Shown here: positions 61,327 through 64,000 of the stretch, piece by piece
Numbering within the stretch: position 1 is the stretch's first letter
Layout of the letters: each line of letters starts with the position of its first letter
NCBI RefSeq assembly: GCF_031457495.1
Contig: NZ_JAVDWM010000001.1
Span: forward strand, 980,001-1,044,000
Direction: 5' to 3'
From: Sphingopyxis sp. BE259
GTDB taxonomy: Bacteria; Pseudomonadota; Alphaproteobacteria; Sphingomonadales; Sphingomonadaceae
DNA: 64,000 bases
Program-made: the position numbers and the translations under genes
Notes under the pieces: generated by a model
The model's database searches: none
Told to the model about the DNA's origin: nothing
Seen by the model: the letters and a program-made list of their open reading frames with translations, nothing else

Positions 61327-62256
61327 ATGCCAACATTACGACAGCTTGAATATCTTATCGCAATTGCGGATTTGAAGAACTTCGGTCGGGCCGCTCGCGC
61401 CTGCAATGTGTCGCAGCCCACCCTTAGCCATCAGCTGCGTGCGCTCGAAGATCGGCTCGGGGTGAAGCTTATCGAGCGGAACACGGCTGGCGCTGACCTT
61501 TCGCCGATCGGTCGTGAAATCACCATGCGAGCAAGGCGTCTGGTCGTCGAGGCGCAGGATATTCGCGATCTTGCACGCCGTGCTGGCGACCGTTTGGCCG
61601 GAACGTTACGCTTCGGTGTGACACCGACGCTTGGCCCCTATTTGATGCCGCCGATCGTCGCTGCGCTTCATCGCGAACAGCCGGATCTGCGGCTGCACAT
61701 CAGGGAAGGCATTCCTGAGGATCAGGCACTTGCCCTTTCGCGCGGTGGCCTCGACATGCTTTTGGGGCCTTTGCCGATCGAGGGAAGCGATCTTGAAGTC
61801 CAGCCGCTCTTCCGCGAGCGGTTGTTTCTTGTCGCCACCGCCGACCATCCGCTTGCGCAGCTTCGAGACCTGCGCGTCGAACATCTTGAGGGTGCACAGG
61901 TGCTTAGCCTTGATCGGCGCCATCACCTCCATCGCCAGGTCGCCGCAATCTGCTCCGAGCTCGGTATGGAATTATTACGAGATTATGAAGGCACCAGCCT
62001 CGACAGCATCTATCAAATGGCAGCATCGGGGATAGGCCTGGCGGTGCTTCCCGAGTTGTATATCCGCTCCGATGTCGCGGGCGGGACGGGGGTCGTCATA
62101 CTCGAGCCGAAGGGGTGGAGCTTTACACGTAGCATTGCGGCAGCATGGCGTTCGGGCGCAGCATATGGCGATGCATACGCCATGATTGCCAGCCGGATTG
62201 AAGGCGAGGCCAGCGCGCTGATCGGATCGGCGGATGAAGCCCGGAAGCGGCGATAG
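61327..62256 (+). CDS. OxyR-like LysR regulator lacking the peroxidatic cysteine
   Basis: The 309-residue LysR protein has the OxyR-type N-terminus (MPTLRQLEYLIAIADLKNFGRAARACNVSQPTLSHQLRALEDRLG). The redox loop aligns with E. coli OxyR: Cys199 is replaced by His200 (DRRHHLHRQ), while Cys208 is kept as Cys209 (AAICSELG). It therefore cannot form the classical disulfide. An ATAG-N7-CTAT element lies at the end of the gene. Confidence 0.9.
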   Translation: MPTLRQLEYLIAIADLKNFGRAARACNVSQPTLSHQLRALEDRLGVKLIERNTAGADLSPIGREITMRARRLVVEAQDIRDLARRAGDRLAGTLRFGVTPTLGPYLMPPIVAALHREQPDLRLHIREGIPEDQALALSRGGLDMLLGPLPIEGSDLEVQPLFRERLFLVATADHPLAQLRDLRVEHLEGAQVLSLDRRHHLHRQVAAICSELGMELLRDYEGTSLDSIYQMAASGIGLAVLPELYIRSDVAGGTGVVILEPKGWSFTRSIAAAWRSGAAYGDAYAMIASRIEGEASALIGSADEARKRR

Positions 62257-62267
62257 TTTTTATCTAT
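62253..62267. promoter_or_regulatory. OxyR-type half operator ATAG-N7-CTAT
   Basis: ATAGTTTTTATCTAT matches the OxyR half-operator pattern exactly. It overlaps the stop of the OxyR-like gene and precedes the DUF465 gene. Only one such dyad is present, while full OxyR sites have two. Confidence 0.4.
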
Positions 62268-62332
62268 TGGAATTCCGCTAAATTCCGATTGGCCATCTAT
62301 CGCCCACATGCCTATTCATGGCTGTGCGGCCC

Positions 62333-62464
62333 GGGCCCCTCTGGCGGCTGTCTCCAGTGACAGCCGCGATGTCGGATCGCATCGGACGAGATTGATCAGG
62401 TCCACGCATCAGCGGCGCCACATCGATCCTGTCCGATCGCTCGAACATCGAATGGAGAGAGGCT
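62333..62464 (+). promoter_or_regulatory. Candidate structured leader, copy A
   Basis: GGGCCCCTCTGGCG (62333-62346) and GCGATGTCGGA (62366-62376) enclose a hairpin (GCTGTC / GACAGC). The same two blocks recur in the same order upstream of the TerC gene with a different hairpin between them. It ends at the DUF465 start. The element may be a cis-acting RNA; no known class was matched. Confidence 0.45.
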
Positions 62465-62644
62465 ATGAATTTCGTGACGTATCGCTTGGCGCTAGCCCAT
62501 AGTAAGTTGGACGCGGAGATAAGCCGCGAACAGAAGCGCCGGATACCTGATAGCTGGCGCTTGCTGCGACTGAAGAAGTTGCGGCTCGCGATCAAGGATC
62601 GCATGCACCGGCTGATCGGGTCGCGCCAGCAAGGGATGGCTTGA
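62465..62644 (+). CDS. YdcH/DUF465-like small protein
   Basis: The 59-residue protein from ATG 62465 with GAGAGG upstream reads YRLALAHSKLDAEISREQKRR, SWRLLRLKKLRLAIKDRMHRL. This is the DUF465 helical hairpin pattern. The function is unknown. The next gene starts 3 bp after its stop. Confidence 0.7.
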   Translation: MNFVTYRLALAHSKLDAEISREQKRRIPDSWRLLRLKKLRLAIKDRMHRLIGSRQQGMA

Positions 62645-62647
62645 GCC

Positions 62648-62944
62648 ATGCGCAGCGCCGATGCGGTAGCCGCCATGCCGTGCCCGAATTGCAGAACGGG
62701 ATTGACCTTGTCCGACCGTTCGGGCGTCGAAATCGATTATTGCCCGACTTGTCGCGGCGTTTGGCTTGATCGCGGTGAACTCGACAAAATCATCGAACGC
62801 AGCGCCCGCGACGCGCCGTCAGCATCCCGCCAAGACGATCAGCCGCGTCAAGACTATCGGTCGGATGGCTATCGCGGCGACGACGATCGCCACTACCGGC
62901 CGGGGAAACGCAAAAAGTCCTTTTTGTCGGATCTGTTCGACTGA
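62648..62944 (+). CDS. TFIIB-type zinc-ribbon protein
   Basis: The 98-residue protein has two CxxC knuckles (MPCPNCRTGLTL and DYCPTCRGVWLDRGELDKII), the zf-TFIIB pattern. An Arg/Asp-rich disordered tail follows, ending KKSFLSDLFD. It is co-transcribed with the DUF465 gene and followed by a terminator. Confidence 0.88.
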   Translation: MRSADAVAAMPCPNCRTGLTLSDRSGVEIDYCPTCRGVWLDRGELDKIIERSARDAPSASRQDDQPRQDYRSDGYRGDDDRHYRPGKRKKSFLSDLFD

Positions 62945-62950
62945 TACTTA

Positions 62951-62982
62951 CCGCCGCCGACTGCCGTCGGCGGCGGTTTTTC
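62951..62982 (+). terminator. Rho-independent terminator
   Basis: CCGCCGCCGA / TCGGCGGCGG is a perfect 10-bp stem with loop CTGCCG, followed by TTTTTCC. Confidence 0.88.
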
Positions 62983-62997
62983 CTGCACAATGATTCC

Positions 62998-63085
62998 GGG
63001 CCCCTCTGGCGACCTCAACCTGGGTTGCGATGTCGGACAATCACCAACCGCCTGACGCCAGGCTGACCCGGATCGGATCGAACCT
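62998..63085 (+). promoter_or_regulatory. Candidate structured leader, copy B, upstream of terC
   Basis: GGGCCCCTCTGGCG (62998-63011) and GCGATGTCGGA (63027-63037) repeat the blocks of copy A, with a different hairpin (CAACC / GGTTG) in between. It ends at the TerC start. TerC genes in other bacteria are often under metal- or pH-sensing leaders, but this sequence does not match the yybP-ykoY consensus that I know. Confidence 0.45.
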
Positions 63086-64000
63086 ATGGAATTCCTCGAA
63101 TATATATGGCTCGGGAAGCCGCTTTGGATGTGGCTCGCCTTTCTTGCCATCGTCGTGACCCTATTGGCGCTCGACCTCGGTGTCTTGCACAAGCAGCAGC
63201 GCGAGATCGGGGTGAGCGAGAGCCTGGTGCTGTCAGCGGTCTATATTGGCCTTGGCCTGCTCTTCGGCGCATGGGTCTGGTGGTATATGGGCGAAACCGC
63301 CGGGCTTCAGTATGTCACCGGCTTTGTCATCGAGAAAAGTCTCGCGATGGACAATGTCTTCGTGATCGCGATGATCTTCACCTATTTCGCAATTCCGAGG
63401 CAATATCAGCACCGCGTGCTGTTTTGGGGGATTCTCGGCGTGATCGTTCTGCGCGCGATCATGATCGGGGTTGGCTCGACCTTGGTCGAGCAGTTCAGCT
63501 GGGTTCTCTATGTGTTTGCGGCATTCCTGATCCTGACCGGGGTCAAAATGTGGATGACCGCGGGCAAGGATTATGATGTCGGATCAAGCGGGGCACTTCG
63601 CTTCATTCAGAAGCATCTCCCCGTGACCGACAAGCTGCACGGCGAGCGCTTTTTTGTGCGGCAGCCCGACGCGGCGACCGGCAAGCCGAAGCTGTGGGTG
63701 ACGCCGCTGTTCCTGGCCCTCGCCATGGTGGAGATCGTCGATGTCGTATTCGCGGTCGACAGCGTCCCCGCGATCTTCGCGATCACCACCGATCCGTTCA
63801 TCGTTTACACCTCGAATATCTTTGCGATCCTCGGGCTGCGAGCCCTTTATTTCGCGCTCGCAGCGATGGTGCACAGGTTCCACTATCTCAAATATGCGCT
63901 GGCCCTGCTGCTGATATTCATCGGTTCGAAGATCTTCGTTGCCGACGCGCTCGGTCTCGCGAAAATCCCGCCGACCGTATCGCTCTCGATCACCTTTGCG
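63086..64000 (+). CDS. TerC-family membrane protein (partial)
   Basis: At least 305 residues are visible, open at the right edge. It has repeated membrane helices with the TerC acidic motifs LLALDLGVLHK, VIEKSLAMDNVFVIAMIF and MVEIVDVVFAVDSVPAI. TerC/Alx proteins export manganese or support metal loading of secreted proteins. ATG 63086 directly follows the leader element. The C-terminus lies outside the window. Confidence 0.93.
   Translation, partial: MEFLEYIWLGKPLWMWLAFLAIVVTLLALDLGVLHKQQREIGVSESLVLSAVYIGLGLLFGAWVWWYMGETAGLQYVTGFVIEKSLAMDNVFVIAMIFTYFAIPRQYQHRVLFWGILGVIVLRAIMIGVGSTLVEQFSWVLYVFAAFLILTGVKMWMTAGKDYDVGSSGALRFIQKHLPVTDKLHGERFFVRQPDAATGKPKLWVTPLFLALAMVEIVDVVFAVDSVPAIFAITTDPFIVYTSNIFAILGLRALYFALAAMVHRFHYLKYALALLLIFIGSKIFVADALGLAKIPPTVSLSITFA

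Overview
The window is high-GC chromosomal DNA from an alphaproteobacterium, most likely Sphingomonadales and Sphingopyxis-like. That assignment is inferred from protein styles (aconitase, BamD, LigA, RecN, HWE-type kinase, DUF6471-type protein, TonB receptors), the many GTG/TTG starts, and the dense family of short palindromic intergenic repeats. No rRNA, tRNA or CRISPR array was found.

Layout, left part (1-43.2 kb, core-like). A truncated membrane-anchored L7/L12-CTD-like protein is followed by aconitase, a three-gene operon ending in a LuxR-type response regulator, and an S9 peptidase. Next come a four-helix membrane protein and a divergent TetR gene with two perfect palindromic operators around a consensus promoter. 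A lipoprotein, a diguanylate cyclase and a LacI regulator lead into a probable 5-oxoproline utilisation cluster (DUF2891, DUF979, DUF969, full-length ATP-dependent 5-oxoprolinase) with an HWE kinase overlapping it. GST, ChrA and CorA follow. A secreted TPR-CHAT protein then stands divergent to a BlaI / M56 / exported repeat protein / TonB receptor operon. The rest of the core part holds RNase H-like, PAS and MreB proteins, an adenine deaminase plus phosphoribosyltransferase pair (adenine to hypoxanthine to IMP), an exported cyclophilin, a GIY-YIG gene nested between the arms of a palindromic repeat, then bamD, recN, a GNAT gene and ligA.

Middle part (43.2-55.2 kb, accessory). Base composition drops in places, unknown genes dominate, and the palindromic repeat family disappears. 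It carries plasmid/island-like minus-strand genes with a DEDDh exonuclease, a predicted ADP-ribosyltransferase-like protein, an intact IS66 element with a perfect 8-bp target duplication, a frameshifted GGDEF gene, a PadR operon and an internally deleted IS5-type transposase.

Right part (55.2-64 kb) is rich in stress-type genes: a two-HxT (2H phosphoesterase-like) protein with hemerythrin, a DUF6471-type protein with a Fic AMPylase, DUF421, a DUF2383-type protein, PilZ, and an OxyR-like regulator lacking the peroxidatic cysteine. It ends with DUF465, zinc-ribbon and TerC genes. Two copies of an apparent structured leader precede the DUF465 and TerC genes.

Most noteworthy: the GIY-YIG gene carried inside a member of the palindromic repeat family; a 149-bp palindromic repeat inserted in frame in 5-oxoprolinase; the duplicated leader element; the Cys-to-His OxyR-like protein; and the ADP-ribosyltransferase-like and 2H-like orphan proteins.
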